A stretch of 64,000 nt of DNA from Marinobacter sp. EhC06 (GTDB taxonomy: Bacteria > Pseudomonadota > Gammaproteobacteria > Pseudomonadales > Oleiphilaceae): positions 1,234,910 through 1,298,909 of the forward strand of contig NZ_LXYO01000023.1 of assembly GCF_001650915.1 (NCBI RefSeq), given 5' to 3'. Under the pieces are notes generated by a model, which was given only the letters and a program-made list of their open reading frames with translations, ran no database searches and was not told the origin of the DNA. Of the stretch, positions 1 through 8,959 are shown one piece after another. The first letter of the stretch is position 1. The number at the start of each line of letters is the position of its first letter. Made by a program: the position numbers and the translations under genes.

Positions 1-1
1 T

Positions 2-673
2 GCTCTTAAAGCGGCGGTGAAGGAGAAGGGCGCAGATCTTGGCATTGCCTTCGACGGTGATGGTGACCGGGTGCTGATGGTAGATCGCGACGGCTCCGAA
101 GTGGATGGCGACGAGCTTCTCTACGTCATCGCCTCCCAGCGCTTTGCGGAAGATCGCCTGAAGGGCGGTGTTGTCGGTACGCTGATGACCAATCTGGGCG
201 TTGAGCTGGCGCTGAATGAAATCGGAATCGAATTCGAGCGTGCAAAAGTTGGCGACCGCTACGTCATGGAGCGTCTGCTCGCCAACAACTGGGTCCTGGG
301 TGGCGAGGGCTCAGGGCACATGGTTATTCGCGACTGCACCAGTACCGGTGACGGCATTGTCTCGGCGCTGCAGGTCCTGCTTTCTGTCTGGAAATCCGGC
401 AAAACGCTTTCCGACCTTCGCCGGGGTATGAGCAAGCTACCGCAGAAAATGATCAATGTTCGCGTAGAGCAGCGCTTTGATCCGTTCAGTCGTGACGATA
501 TCGTTGCTGCCGTTCGCAAAGCCGAAACGGAGCTGGGCAGCTCCGGGCGAATTCTGCTCAGGGCCTCCGGAACCGAGCCGCTGATCCGGGTGATGGCGGA
601 AGGCCAGGACGCCACCGAGATTTTGCGAGTGGTCGAGGAACTGGCGAAAGTTGTGGAGAAATCCACCGCTTAA
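2..673 (+). CDS. glmM: Phosphoglucosamine mutase, 3' part
   Basis: This is the C-terminal part of a phosphoglucosamine mutase, which converts glucosamine-6-phosphate to glucosamine-1-phosphate for UDP-GlcNAc synthesis in the cytoplasm. The reading frame is open from base 2, so the gene starts outside the window and the catalytic serine is not visible. The visible part has the metal-binding loop FDGDGDRV, the sugar-binding loop GGEGSGHM and the phosphate-binding loop RASGTEPLIRV near the end. The next gene, tpiA, follows in the same direction, and glmM upstream of tpiA and secG is the usual gammaproteobacterial order. Identification is secure; only the 5' end is missing. Confidence 0.96.
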   Translation, partial: ALKAAVKEKGADLGIAFDGDGDRVLMVDRDGSEVDGDELLYVIASQRFAEDRLKGGVVGTLMTNLGVELALNEIGIEFERAKVGDRYVMERLLANNWVLGGEGSGHMVIRDCTSTGDGIVSALQVLLSVWKSGKTLSDLRRGMSKLPQKMINVRVEQRFDPFSRDDIVAAVRKAETELGSSGRILLRASGTEPLIRVMAEGQDATEILRVVEELAKVVEKSTA

Positions 674-748
674 TTTTGTGTTTTCAGGCGGTTGTCTGCG
701 GGAAGGGAGTGCTGTATAGTTCGCCCTCCCTCACGTTCGGGAACTGTT

Positions 749-1507
749 ATGCGTCGAAAGATCGTAGCCGGAAACTGGAAAATGAACGGGTCGAAAGACC
801 TGGCACAGGCGCTGGTAAGCGATGTGCGATCCCAGGCGGCCTCTCTTGATAATGGCGTCGAGGTTGTTATTATTCCTCCCGCAATTTATGTCGGAGACGT
901 AGTCGCTAACGCAGGTGAGAGCCTGTCGGTTGGCGTTCAGAACGTAGGGCAGTGGGCGTCCGGTGCCTACACTGGCGAGATTTCTGCGGAAATGGCGCTG
1001 GATCAGGGCTGTCAGTTTGCCCTGGCCGGGCACTCCGAGCGTCGCCAGCTCTTCGGTGAAAAAGACGATGTGGTTGCCAAAAAGGTCGAGCGGATCATTG
1101 CAGCCGGGCTTCACGCGGTGCTTTGTGTCGGTGAGACTCTGGAAGAGCGTGAGGCAGGTAAAGCCGAAGCGGTTGTCGCCTCCCAGGTAAGGGCAGGATT
1201 GGCGAAGATTGCAGAGGGCCAGTGGCAGCGTGTGATTGTTGCCTACGAGCCGGTCTGGGCAATCGGCACCGGTAAAACCGCAACGGCGCAGGATGCCCAG
1301 GCGATGCATGGGTCGATCCGGCAGGTGCTTTCAGAGATGGGCGCGCCGGCCAATGAGATATCCCTGCTTTACGGGGGCAGCGTAAAAGCGGATAATGCAG
1401 CCGCTCTTTTTGCCGAGCCGGATATTGACGGCGGTTTGATCGGCGGAGCGTCGCTCATAGCAGAAGATTTTGTAAGTATTTGCCGGAGTGTTCCGGCGGG
1501 TACCTGA
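749..1507 (+). CDS. tpiA: Triosephosphate isomerase
   Basis: Triosephosphate isomerase interconverts dihydroxyacetone phosphate and glyceraldehyde-3-phosphate in glycolysis and gluconeogenesis. The protein has 252 residues, the normal length. The substrate motif GNWKMNG supplies Asn9 and Lys11, the electrophile His95 lies in GHSERRQLFGE, the catalytic base Glu167 lies in AYEPVWAIGTGKTA followed by mobile loop 6, and the C-terminal phosphate-binding YGGSVK is present. The frame is open upstream to 692, but the ATG at 749 gives the standard N-terminus (MRRKIVAGNWK); the 19 extra codons have no family character. secG follows after 24 bases and is probably cotranscribed. Confidence 0.97.
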   Translation: MRRKIVAGNWKMNGSKDLAQALVSDVRSQAASLDNGVEVVIIPPAIYVGDVVANAGESLSVGVQNVGQWASGAYTGEISAEMALDQGCQFALAGHSERRQLFGEKDDVVAKKVERIIAAGLHAVLCVGETLEEREAGKAEAVVASQVRAGLAKIAEGQWQRVIVAYEPVWAIGTGKTATAQDAQAMHGSIRQVLSEMGAPANEISLLYGGSVKADNAAALFAEPDIDGGLIGGASLIAEDFVSICRSVPAGT

Positions 1508-1531
1508 ATTTAAAGGTTCGCGAGAGTCGTT

Positions 1532-1912
1532 ATGGATTGGGTAGAGACACTGGTAGTCGTTGTGCACGTGGTGATCGCGGTGGCGCTGGTGGGTCTGGTG
1601 CTGATCCAGCAGGGCAAAGGCGCAGATGCCGGCGCTGCCTTTGGTGGTGGTGCATCGCAGACTGTGTTTGGTAGTCAGGGTAGCGGCAGCTTTCTCACCC
1701 GCTTTACGACCCTGCTCGCAGTGGTATTTTTTGTAACAAGTTTCTCGCTGGCGATTTTTGCCAAGCAGCGTGCCGAAGTGGCAGGGGAAGCGGGTATTCC
1801 TGTTGTTCAGGAGTCCAGCAGTGCTGCCCCCGCTGATACCGCTGCTGACAATGGTGAAGCCGCAGCCAGCGAAACCGAGGGTGGGGAGTCTGATCTCCCT
1901 GAACTCGAGTAA
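1532..1912 (+). CDS. secG: Preprotein translocase subunit SecG
   Basis: SecG is a small integral membrane subunit of the SecYEG channel that helps SecA-driven protein export. The 126-residue product has two hydrophobic segments (about residues 4-24 and 52-75) separated by the conserved glycine-rich loop containing QQGKGADAGAAFGGGASQ and VFGSQGS. The C-terminal tail from about residue 85 is rich in Ala, Glu and Ser, as in other gammaproteobacterial SecG proteins. The stop codon is only 7 bases before tRNA-Leu, matching the secG-leuU arrangement of E. coli, so the tRNA may be processed from the same transcript. Confidence 0.95.
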   Translation: MDWVETLVVVVHVVIAVALVGLVLIQQGKGADAGAAFGGGASQTVFGSQGSGSFLTRFTTLLAVVFFVTSFSLAIFAKQRAEVAGEAGIPVVQESSSAAPADTAADNGEAAASETEGGESDLPELE

Positions 1913-1919
1913 GAATGTT

Positions 1920-2004
1920 GCCCGGGTGGTGAAACTGGTAGACACGCTATCTTGAGGGGGTAGTGGCGAAAGCCGTGCCGGTTCGAGTCCGGCCCCGGGC
2001 ACCA
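1920..2004 (+). tRNA. leuU: tRNA-Leu (anticodon GAG)
   Basis: An 85-nt tRNA including an encoded CCA. The acceptor arms GCCCGGG (1920-1926) and CCCGGGC (1994-2000) pair perfectly. The anticodon stem CTATC/GGTAG closes the loop TTGAGGG, giving anticodon GAG (Leu, CUC/CUU codons). A long variable arm (class II tRNA) and the T arm GCCGG-TTCGAGT-CCGGC are present. Its place directly after secG is the one seen in E. coli. Confidence 0.96.
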
Positions 2005-2015
2005 TAATAGAAGAA

Positions 2016-2047
2016 AAACGGCTTGGATTTCCCAGGCCGTTTTTTTT
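2016..2047 (+). terminator. Rho-independent terminator after tRNA-Leu
   Basis: The stem AACGGCTTGG / CCAGGCCGTT with a short loop is followed by eight T residues. It would end the tpiA-secG-tRNA transcript. Confidence 0.85.
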
Positions 2048-2192
2048 GGTCAGTCCTTGACCAGTCTGCCTGGCGTCTCTATACTCCGGCGGATATTGGG
2101 ACCTGCCGCGTGCTGTTGGCGGGTTTCTGGCAGGCCAGGTGTCTGTCAGCAGGAAGCGGTACACCGGTTTGCTTCCTGCGAGTTCTTGCAAC
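2048..2192 (+). other. Intergenic stretch without a recognisable gene
   Basis: In E. coli a tRNA-fMet gene (metY) lies just before rimP. I searched this stretch for a cloverleaf and found none. It contains one hairpin with 8-bp arms (CAGGAAGC at 2150-2157 and GCTTCCTG at 2171-2178). No open frame here has a convincing ribosome binding site. Confidence 0.5.
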
Positions 2193-2220
2193 AAAAGGCC
2201 CCATTGTTCGGGGCTTTTTG
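2193..2220 (+). terminator. Probable terminator
   Basis: The stem GCCCC / GGGGC is extended by AAAA/TTTT pairing and ends in a T run. It is the second of three terminator-like hairpins between tRNA-Leu and rimP, which implies a transcript, coding or not, in the 2050-2190 interval or simple redundancy. Confidence 0.65.
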
Positions 2221-2254
2221 ATTAAGGGGCCTGGCGTAACGGGCCCTGGTGCAT

Positions 2255-2284
2255 AAAAAGGGCTGATAAAACAGCCCTTTTTTT
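2255..2284 (+). terminator. Rho-independent terminator upstream of rimP
   Basis: Perfect arms AAAAGGGCTG and CAGCCCTTTT flank a short A-rich loop and are followed by more T residues. It lies 40 bases before rimP, so the rimP-nusA-infB operon either starts after it or is entered by antitermination. Confidence 0.85.
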
Positions 2285-2324
2285 GTTTTTGGGGCCGGTA
2301 AATTGATAACGGAGAAGGCGCAAC

Positions 2325-2786
2325 TTGTCAGCCAAGCTTAAGCAACTGGAAGACATTCTTCAGCCTGTAGTGGAAGGTTTGGGGTATGAGTTCTGGGGCA
2401 TTGAATTCCGCTCACAGGGCCATCATTCCCTGTTACGGGTGTTTATTGACGATGCTGAAAACGGCATCGGCATCGACGACTGCGAAAAAGTCAGTCGTCA
2501 GATCAGCGGTGTGATGGATGTGGAAGATCCCATCCAGACCGAGTACACACTGGAGGTCTCATCCCCGGGGATGGATCGCCCGCTGTTTCGTCTTGAGCAA
2601 TACGAGGCCTTTGTTGGTCACCAGGTTCAGATTCGTCTCCGGATGGCGTTTGAGGGTCGCCGGAAGTTTCAGGGGCTGATCAAAGGCGTGGAAGGTGATG
2701 ATGTGGTTGTGGTCGTTGATGATCACGAGTATCTGCTGCCATTCGACAGCATTGAAAAAGCCCACATCGTGCCGGTATTTGAGTGA
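2325..2786 (+). CDS. rimP: Ribosome maturation factor RimP
   Basis: RimP assists 30S subunit maturation. The 153-residue protein carries the family signature [13 protein letters not shown] near the N-terminus, the [12 protein letters not shown] motif near residue 78-90 and a C-terminal SH3-like beta domain. The start is a TTG at 2325 preceded by GGAGAAGG at 2311-2318; no upstream ATG in this frame is better placed. It heads the rimP-nusA-infB-rbfA-truB-rpsO-pnp cluster conserved across gammaproteobacteria. Confidence 0.94.
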   Translation: MSAKLKQLEDILQPVVEGLGYEFWGIEFRSQGHHSLLRVFIDDAENGIGIDDCEKVSRQISGVMDVEDPIQTEYTLEVSSPGMDRPLFRLEQYEAFVGHQVQIRLRMAFEGRRKFQGLIKGVEGDDVVVVVDDHEYLLPFDSIEKAHIVPVFE

Positions 2787-2841
2787 ACGATTTGAATGAA
2801 GTCCGTGGACGCACAGTTGATTTTAAGGGCAGGGCAATCCA

Positions 2842-4335
2842 ATGAGTAAAGAGATCTTGCTGGTGGTTGAATCCGTCTCGAACGAGAAAGGTGTCGAGAA
2901 GGATGTCATTTTTGAGGCGATCGAACTGGCACTGGCCACCGCTGCCAAAAAACGCTTTGAAGACGAAGAGGCGGATATCCGGGTATCAATCGACCGGAAA
3001 ACCGGCGAATACGAAACCTTCCGCCGTTGGTTGGTGGTGGATAATGACGCCGTTCCTGCGCTGGGCACCGAGCTCACCCTGCAGGAAGCGGAGGAAATCG
3101 ACTCGGCCCTGAAGCCTGGCGACATCCACGAGGAAAAAATCGAATCCGAGGCCTTTGGCCGGATTGGTGCCCAGGCGGCCAAGCAGATTATCTTCCAGAA
3201 AGTGCGCGAAGCCGAGCGCATGAAGATTGTCGACAGCTACCGCGACCGCGTTGGTGAGCTGGTTTCCGGTACCGTCAAGAAAGTGACTCGGGACAATGTC
3301 ATTGTTGATCTGGGTGCCAATGCCGAGGCCCTGCTGCCACGTGAATTCCTGATCCCCCGCGAGACCTTCCGCATGGGTGACCGGGTGCGTTCGCTGTTGC
3401 TGGAGATCCGTACCGATCACCGCGGCCCGCAGTTGATCCTCAGCCGTACGTCGCCGCAGATGCTGATCGAGCTGTTCCGCATCGAGGTGCCGGAGATTGC
3501 TGAAGATCTGATCGAGATCCGTGGCGCTGCCCGTGATCCCGGCTCCCGGGCCAAGATTGCGGTGAAAACCAACGATCGCCGTATTGACCCCGTTGGCGCC
3601 TGTGTTGGCATGCGTGGCTCCCGGGTTCAGGCCGTGTCCAATGAGCTGGGCGGTGAGCGTGTTGATATCGTGCTGTGGGACGACAACCCGGCCCAGCTGG
3701 TGATCAATGCCATGGCGCCTGCAGAAGTGGCGTCCATCGTTATGGATGAAGACCGGCACACCATGGAAGTGGCTGTGGCGGAAGATAACCTGGCACAGGC
3801 AATCGGCCGCAACGGCCAGAACGTTCGCCTGGCCACGGATCTGACAGGCTGGACCCTGAACGTGATGACCGAGGAAGAAGCCGGTGAGCGTCAGGAGCAG
3901 GAATACAGCCGGCTTGTCGAGCATTTCACTGGCAATCTGGACGTTGATGAAGAATTTGCCGGTGTGCTGATTGAGGAAGGGTTTACCTCCATCGAAGAGG
4001 TGGCCTATGTGCCAATGGAAGAGATGCTGGCGATCGAAGGCTTTGACGAAGAAACTGTCACCGAGCTGCGCCGTCGTGCCAAGGACGTCCTGCTGAACCA
4101 GGCCCTGGCAAGCGAGGAAGCGCTCGAGGGTGCTGAGCCGGCAGAGGATCTTCTGGGCATGGACGGCATGGACCGTAGCCTGGCCTTCAAGTTGGCCGGC
4201 ATGGGTGTGCGCACCATGGAAGATCTGGCAGAGCAGTCGGTTGGCGACCTGCTCGAGATTGAAGGTATGGATGAAGAGCGTGCTGGTCAGCTTATCATGA
4301 CTGCACGTGCCCCCTGGTTTGAAGACCAGGCTTAA
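2842..4335 (+). CDS. nusA: Transcription termination/antitermination factor NusA
   Basis: NusA binds RNA polymerase and nascent RNA and controls pausing, termination and antitermination. The 497-residue protein has the full proteobacterial layout: an N-terminal RNA-polymerase-binding domain (about 1-130), an S1 domain (about 137-200, [11 protein letters not shown]), KH1 with VGMRGSRVQ near residue 255, KH2 with [10 protein letters not shown] near residue 320, and two C-terminal acidic helix-hairpin repeats (about 365-420 and 440-495) like those that contact the alpha subunit CTD in E. coli. It lies 55 bases after rimP and 18 bases before infB, inside one operon. Confidence 0.97.
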   Translation: MSKEILLVVESVSNEKGVEKDVIFEAIELALATAAKKRFEDEEADIRVSIDRKTGEYETFRRWLVVDNDAVPALGTELTLQEAEEIDSALKPGDIHEEKIESEAFGRIGAQAAKQIIFQKVREAERMKIVDSYRDRVGELVSGTVKKVTRDNVIVDLGANAEALLPREFLIPRETFRMGDRVRSLLLEIRTDHRGPQLILSRTSPQMLIELFRIEVPEIAEDLIEIRGAARDPGSRAKIAVKTNDRRIDPVGACVGMRGSRVQAVSNELGGERVDIVLWDDNPAQLVINAMAPAEVASIVMDEDRHTMEVAVAEDNLAQAIGRNGQNVRLATDLTGWTLNVMTEEEAGERQEQEYSRLVEHFTGNLDVDEEFAGVLIEEGFTSIEEVAYVPMEEMLAIEGFDEETVTELRRRAKDVLLNQALASEEALEGAEPAEDLLGMDGMDRSLAFKLAGMGVRTMEDLAEQSVGDLLEIEGMDEERAGQLIMTARAPWFEDQA

Positions 4336-4353
4336 TTCGGGAGGAGGACCAGT

Positions 4354-6897
4354 ATGGCTGAAGTAACGGTAAAACAACTGGCCGAAGATGTAGGCGCTCC
4401 CGTGGATCGTTTGCTGAAGCAGATTGTGGAGGCTGGCCTGAAAGCCCGCTCCGAGAATGACTCTGTCTCCAGCGATGAGAAGCAGCAGTTGCTGGCCTAT
4501 TTGAGAAAGACCCACGGTGAGGCCGACGCCGAACCGCGCAAGATTACCCTGAAGCGTAAGACCACCACCACGCTCAAGGCCGGTAAGGCAAAGACCGTCA
4601 ATGTTGAGGTTCGCAAGCGCCGTACCTATATCAAGCGGGCTGAATTGCAGCCCGAGGCTGAAGCGCCAAAACCGGAAGAGCCGGTAGCGGAGCAGCAGCT
4701 GGAGCAAGCACCGGTGGAAGAGGCGCCAAAGGTAGCCGCCGAGCAGGCAGCGCAGCCGGAGGCAGAGAAGCCCGCCGAGGCAGCGACATCAGAGCAGTCG
4801 GAGCAGGCAGAGAAGGCCGAGCCGAAGAAAGAGCCTGAGCCCGAGCCGGTTCCCGCTCCGGAAGACATGCCGATGCCGCCGCCCGAGGGTGAAGGCAAGG
4901 ATCGGAAGCCGAAGAAAAAGAAAGAAAAAGTTCGCGAACGCGGCGATGAGATCGAAGAAGGCAAGCCAAAGAAGAAGCAGGCTGGCCATCGTGGTCCTCG
5001 CAGTCGTCCGGTGGAAGAGCCGCTGGTTATCTCCGAGGATGAGGAAGAGACCACGCTGCGCAAGCCGCTGCGTGCGAAAAAGAAACCCAAAGAGAAGCGT
5101 CATGCTTTCGAGAGGCCGACCAAACCAATGGTCAGAGAAGTAGAGATTCCGGAAACGATTTCTGTCGGCGACCTAGCCCAGCGTATGGCGGTCAAGTCGG
5201 CTGATGTCATCAAGACCCTGATGGGCATGGGCGTTATGGCCACCATCAACCAGGCACTGGACCAGGAAACAGCGGTTCTGGTGACCGAGGAGCTGGGTCA
5301 TAAAGCCAAGACTGTAAGCGAAGATGCATTCGAGGAAGAGGTTCTGAGCGAATTCTCCTTCGAAGGTGGCGAGAAAACCAAGCGTGCTCCGGTTGTGAGC
5401 GTGATGGGTCACGTTGACCATGGTAAGACCTCCCTTCTCGACTACATCCGTCGTACCAAGGTGGCCTCGGGTGAGTCTGGTGGCATTACCCAGCACATTG
5501 GTGCTTACCATGTAGAAACGGATCACGGCATGGTGTCCTTCCTGGATACCCCGGGCCACGCGGCCTTTACTGCCATGCGTGCCCGCGGTGCCCAGTGCAC
5601 TGACATCGTTATTCTGGTTGTCGCCGCCGATGATGGCGTGATGCCGCAGACCAAGGAAGCGGTGCAGCACGCCCGTTCCGCCGGTGTGCCGATCGTTGTT
5701 GCCATCAACAAGATGGACAAAGAAGGGGCGGACCCTGATCGAATCAAGAGTGAGCTGGCTGCTCTGGAAGTTGTCCCGGAAGACTGGGGCGGGGACGTTC
5801 AGTTCGTACCCGTTTCCGCTCACACCGGTGACGGCATCGACGCGCTGCTTGAGGCCGTCTTGCTGCAGTCCGAGATCCTCGAACTTGAGGCCTCTACGGA
5901 TGCACCGGCCAAGGGTGTGGTCGTGGAATCCAGCCTCGAGCGCGGACGCGGTTCTGTAGCGACCGTTCTGGTTCAGAACGGTACCCTGCGCCAGGGTGAT
6001 ATGGTTGTTGCCGGTGCCTATTTTGGTAAGGTCCGGGCGATGACTGACGAAGCTGGCAAGCAGGCCAAAGAAGCTGGCCCGTCGATTCCGGTCGAGATTC
6101 TCGGTCTGAACGGTACACCAGACGCCGGTGACGAATTCTTTGCAGTTGCCGACGAGAAGAAGGCCAAAGAGCTGGCCGAATTCCGTCAGAGCCGGGAGCG
6201 GGAGCAGCGTCTCCAGCGCCAGCAGGCGGCCAAGCTTGAGAACCTGTTCGAGAACATGGGCAAAGACGAGGTCAAAACCCTCAATGTCGTGCTCAAAACC
6301 GACGTTCGTGGTTCTCTGGAAGCCATCACCAAGGCCCTGCAGGACCTCGGTAATGAGGAAGTCCAGGTCAAGATCGTATCGTCCGGTGTCGGTGGTATTG
6401 CTGAGACCGACGTCAGCCTGGCCATGGCCACCAGTGCGGTTATCTTCGGCTTTAACGTGCGTGCCGACAGTGCCTCCAAGCGCCTGGTTGAGCAGGAAGG
6501 CCTGGATCTTCGCTACTACAGCATCATCTATAACCTGATTGATGATGTGAAAGCGGCCTTGACCGGCATGCTGGCTCCGGAATTCCGCGAAGACATCGTT
6601 GGTATCGCCGATGTTCGCGATGTGTTCCGTTCGCCGAAGTTTGGTCAGGTGGCCGGTTGTATGGTTACTGAAGGTACTGTGTACCGTAACAAGCCGATCC
6701 GGGTTCTGCGGGATAACGTGGTTATCTTTGAAGGCGAGCTGGAATCCCTGCGTCGCTTCAAGGATGACGTACCTGAAGTCCGTAACGGCATGGAGTGCGG
6801 TATTGGCGTTAAGGGTTACGACGTGAAAGTCGGTGACCAGATCGAGGTCTTCGATCGCGTCCGGGTCGAGCGCAAGCTTGAGTCCACGGGGGCCTGA
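4354..6897 (+). CDS. infB: Translation initiation factor IF-2
   Basis: IF-2 is the GTPase that brings fMet-tRNA to the 30S subunit and promotes subunit joining. The 847-residue protein starts with a small IF2-associated domain (about 1-50), then a long low-complexity linker rich in Glu, Ala, Pro and Lys (about 85-250), a second IF2N domain, and the G domain with G1 GHVDHGKT beginning at residue 352, [15 protein letters not shown] and SAHTGDG. Domains II, III and IV follow. An AGGAGGA ribosome binding site lies just before the ATG. The stop codon overlaps the start of rbfA by one base, which suggests translational coupling. Confidence 0.97.
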   Translation: MAEVTVKQLAEDVGAPVDRLLKQIVEAGLKARSENDSVSSDEKQQLLAYLRKTHGEADAEPRKITLKRKTTTTLKAGKAKTVNVEVRKRRTYIKRAELQPEAEAPKPEEPVAEQQLEQAPVEEAPKVAAEQAAQPEAEKPAEAATSEQSEQAEKAEPKKEPEPEPVPAPEDMPMPPPEGEGKDRKPKKKKEKVRERGDEIEEGKPKKKQAGHRGPRSRPVEEPLVISEDEEETTLRKPLRAKKKPKEKRHAFERPTKPMVREVEIPETISVGDLAQRMAVKSADVIKTLMGMGVMATINQALDQETAVLVTEELGHKAKTVSEDAFEEEVLSEFSFEGGEKTKRAPVVSVMGHVDHGKTSLLDYIRRTKVASGESGGITQHIGAYHVETDHGMVSFLDTPGHAAFTAMRARGAQCTDIVILVVAADDGVMPQTKEAVQHARSAGVPIVVAINKMDKEGADPDRIKSELAALEVVPEDWGGDVQFVPVSAHTGDGIDALLEAVLLQSEILELEASTDAPAKGVVVESSLERGRGSVATVLVQNGTLRQGDMVVAGAYFGKVRAMTDEAGKQAKEAGPSIPVEILGLNGTPDAGDEFFAVADEKKAKELAEFRQSREREQRLQRQQAAKLENLFENMGKDEVKTLNVVLKTDVRGSLEAITKALQDLGNEEVQVKIVSSGVGGIAETDVSLAMATSAVIFGFNVRADSASKRLVEQEGLDLRYYSIIYNLIDDVKAALTGMLAPEFREDIVGIADVRDVFRSPKFGQVAGCMVTEGTVYRNKPIRVLRDNVVIFEGELESLRRFKDDVPEVRNGMECGIGVKGYDVKVGDQIEVFDRVRVERKLESTGA

Positions 6898-7322
6898 TGC
6901 CGAGAGAGTTCAGCCGTATTGATCGCATCGGCGATCAGATGCAACGGGAACTGGCCCAGCTCATCCAGCGGGAAGTGAAAGACCCGCGGGTGGGCATGGT
7001 CACGGTAAACGCGGTCAAGGTCAGTCGTGACCTTGGCTACGCTGATATCTATGTGTCCCTGCTTTCCACCGAGGAACTGACGGAGGAGTCTCCGGAGGTC
7101 AAGGAATCGATTTCGGTGCTCAACAAGGCCTCAGGCTTTCTGCGCGGTCAGGTTGGGCGCGCAATGAAGCTGAGGGTTGTGCCCCAGTTGCGGTTTCACT
7201 TTGATACTTTGCAGGGCTACAGTCGCAAGATGGATAGCCTCATTCGCGAAGCGGTTGGCGACAAGCCGGCTGTGGACCGCAATGGTGACGAAGACCAGGA
7301 TGATCCGGAGCGTAACGCTTGA
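6897..7322 (+). CDS. rbfA: 30S ribosome-binding factor RbfA
   Basis: RbfA binds the pre-30S particle late in 16S rRNA maturation and is linked to cold adaptation in E. coli. The 141-residue protein shows the KH-like fold signature with [15 protein letters not shown] at the N-terminus, [10 protein letters not shown] in the middle and [11 protein letters not shown] near residue 95-105. The ATG shares one base with the infB stop (TGATG), and the stop overlaps the truB start by four bases, so the three genes are translated as a tightly coupled set. Confidence 0.95.
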   Translation: MPREFSRIDRIGDQMQRELAQLIQREVKDPRVGMVTVNAVKVSRDLGYADIYVSLLSTEELTEESPEVKESISVLNKASGFLRGQVGRAMKLRVVPQLRFHFDTLQGYSRKMDSLIREAVGDKPAVDRNGDEDQDDPERNA

Positions 7323-8260
7323 GCCGTAGACGTAAAGGCCGTGACGTTAACGGCATTCTGGTTATCGACAAGCCGGCCGGAGTCACCTCCAACGGCATTC
7401 TGCAGCAGGTCAAGCGCCTGTTCGGAGCCGCCAAGGCTGGCCACACCGGCGCCCTCGATCCCCTGGCTACAGGGGTGTTGCCTCTGTGCTTCGGTGAGGC
7501 CACCAAGTTCTCCCAGATGATGCTCGACAGCGACAAGGCCTACATTGCCACCGCTCGGCTCGGAATTAAGACCGAGACCGGTGACAGTGAAGGCGCCGTT
7601 GTTGGTGAGAAACCGGTACCCACAGGTCTGACCTCTGATGTGCTGGAGCCGGTTCTGGACCGTTTCCGGGGCGATATCCAGCAGGTTCCCTCCATGTACT
7701 CGGCGCTCAAGCACAAGGGGCGTCCACTTTACGAATATGCCCGGGAAGGGATCGAGGTGGAACGTCCGGCAAGGCCGGTCACCATCTATGAGTTGACCCT
7801 CCTGGACGTTCGTGAGAATGAGCTGGATATCGCGGTCAGCTGCACCAAGGGTACGTACATTCGCTCACTCGTTGAGGATATTGGCGAAGCCCTGGGTTGC
7901 GGTGCCCATGTAACGGCATTGCGCCGCACCATGGCATCCGGGTTTACCCTGGCCAACGCCCATGCGGTGAGCGATCTCGAGGCGATGCGCGAACGGGGTG
8001 AAAGCCTCGATGGCCTGCTCGTGGCGCCGGATGCCGCGCTGTCCATGTTCCCCGAGCACCGTCTGGCGGGGCCGGCGCTGGTATCGATCTTGAACGGACA
8101 ACCGGTTAGAATACCGGGTCGGGCCTATGAAGGCTTCGTACGTCTCTATGCAAATGAGAGCGCGAACGAAAGCTTTGTGGGGCTGGCAGAAGCATTCCCG
8201 GAAGGCGAGCAGACCAATCTGGTCCCACGCCGACTGGTGAAGAGCAGCGGAAAGCGTTAG
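7319..8260 (+). CDS. truB: tRNA pseudouridine(55) synthase TruB
   Basis: TruB isomerises U55 to pseudouridine in the T loop of tRNAs. The 313-residue protein contains [14 protein letters not shown] near the N-terminus and the active-site motif [14 protein letters not shown], in which Asp47 is the catalytic aspartate. The later family motifs [14 protein letters not shown] and [16 protein letters not shown] are also present, with a C-terminal PUA-like region. Translation starts at a TTG (7319) that overlaps the rbfA stop by four bases; no ATG gives the conserved N-terminus. Confidence 0.95.
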   Translation: MSRRRKGRDVNGILVIDKPAGVTSNGILQQVKRLFGAAKAGHTGALDPLATGVLPLCFGEATKFSQMMLDSDKAYIATARLGIKTETGDSEGAVVGEKPVPTGLTSDVLEPVLDRFRGDIQQVPSMYSALKHKGRPLYEYAREGIEVERPARPVTIYELTLLDVRENELDIAVSCTKGTYIRSLVEDIGEALGCGAHVTALRRTMASGFTLANAHAVSDLEAMRERGESLDGLLVAPDAALSMFPEHRLAGPALVSILNGQPVRIPGRAYEGFVRLYANESANESFVGLAEAFPEGEQTNLVPRRLVKSSGKR

Positions 8261-8338
8261 GCGCGCCGCTGTCTAGCCGGGCTGTAGAGATGCGCGGTTC
8301 GGCCGTATTCGAAAGCATCGCAAACAATGAGGTGAGTT

Positions 8339-8608
8339 ATGGCACTTTCTGCCAACGAGAAAGCACAGATCGTTCAGGATTTTCAGCAAGGTGATGGCGA
8401 TACCGGTTCCCCTGAAGTTCAGGTGGCACTGCTGAGCGCCAACATCAACAAGCTGCAGGATCACTTCAAGGCCAACAAGCAGGATCACCATTCCCGCCGC
8501 GGCCTGATCCGGATGGTAAACCAGCGTCGTAAGCTGCTGGACTACCTCAAGCGCAAGAACGCCGACCGTTACCTGGAGCTCATCCAGCGTCTGGGTCTGC
8601 GTCGCTGA
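8339..8608 (+). CDS. rpsO: 30S ribosomal protein S15
   Basis: S15 is a primary binder of the central domain of 16S rRNA. The 89-residue product has the standard length and motifs ([42 protein letters not shown]). A GAGGTGAG ribosome binding site precedes the ATG. In E. coli S15 represses its own translation through a pseudoknot in this leader; I did not try to fold that here. pnp follows after an unusually long spacer that contains a processing-type hairpin and a repeat element. Confidence 0.97.
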   Translation: MALSANEKAQIVQDFQQGDGDTGSPEVQVALLSANINKLQDHFKANKQDHHSRRGLIRMVNQRRKLLDYLKRKNADRYLELIQRLGLRR

Positions 8609-8659
8609 TCCGGGTCTTTACGACCTGAGGGCTGCGCCGTTATTTTTGGTGGCAGCCGT

Positions 8660-8693
8660 CAACCGGCAGGCTCTGTAAAGGGCCTGCCGGTTG
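8660..8693 (+). terminator. Strong hairpin between rpsO and pnp
   Basis: Arms CAACCGGCAGG (8660-8670) and CCTGCCGGTTG (8683-8693) are perfectly complementary. No long T run follows, so it may act as a weak rpsO terminator, an RNA-stabilising end, or an RNase III processing site like the one that governs pnp autoregulation in E. coli. Confidence 0.6.
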
Positions 8694-8768
8694 TGCTTGT
8701 CTCTCACTGCAGTTGGATTGTCTGTGTTATCGAAGGATTCCCTGTCGTAATGGAAAGCCGAAATTGAT

Positions 8769-8846
8769 AGCAGGTTGTTGAAAAGCCCGGGCCCGGCGGC
8801 CTCTGGAATGCCGCCCTTCAGACCGGGGTTTTGCAACAGCCTGTTA
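8769..8846. repeat. MITE-like imperfect inverted repeat in the rpsO-pnp spacer
   Basis: The ends at 8769-8790 and 8824-8845 are inverted copies matching at 17 of 22 positions, with the shared theme CAGGYTGTTGMAAARCCC. Inside, GGCGGC (8795-8800) pairs with GCCGCC (8810-8815), so nearly the whole 78 bases fold into one hairpin. There is no coding potential. It resembles a miniature inverted-repeat element, though no target duplication is clear. Apart from this element and the hairpin at 8660-8693, I see nothing else in 8609-8959. Confidence 0.5.
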
Positions 8847-8959
8847 GCTTTCAGACGGGTTGCTCTTCAGACCACAGCAAATCATCTGCAGAACTATGGT
8901 TTCGAGCGCAGGGGCGCCCGAAACGAATCAATCTGGAACAGATAGACCAGGAGTTTTTT

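Noticed and set aside
1331..2194. Long minus-strand open frame of 287 codons across tpiA, secG and tRNA-Leu
   Set aside because: It runs antisense to three well-supported genes. Its central peptide (GLEPARLSPLPPQDSVSTS) is the familiar false translation of an antisense tRNA-Leu.
2048..2324. tRNA-fMet expected before rimP
   Set aside because: No cloverleaf can be drawn; only terminators and one hairpin are present.
2986..4707. Minus-strand frame of 573 codons
   Set aside because: Antisense to nusA and infB in GC-rich DNA; composition rich in His, Gln and Leu without domain motifs.
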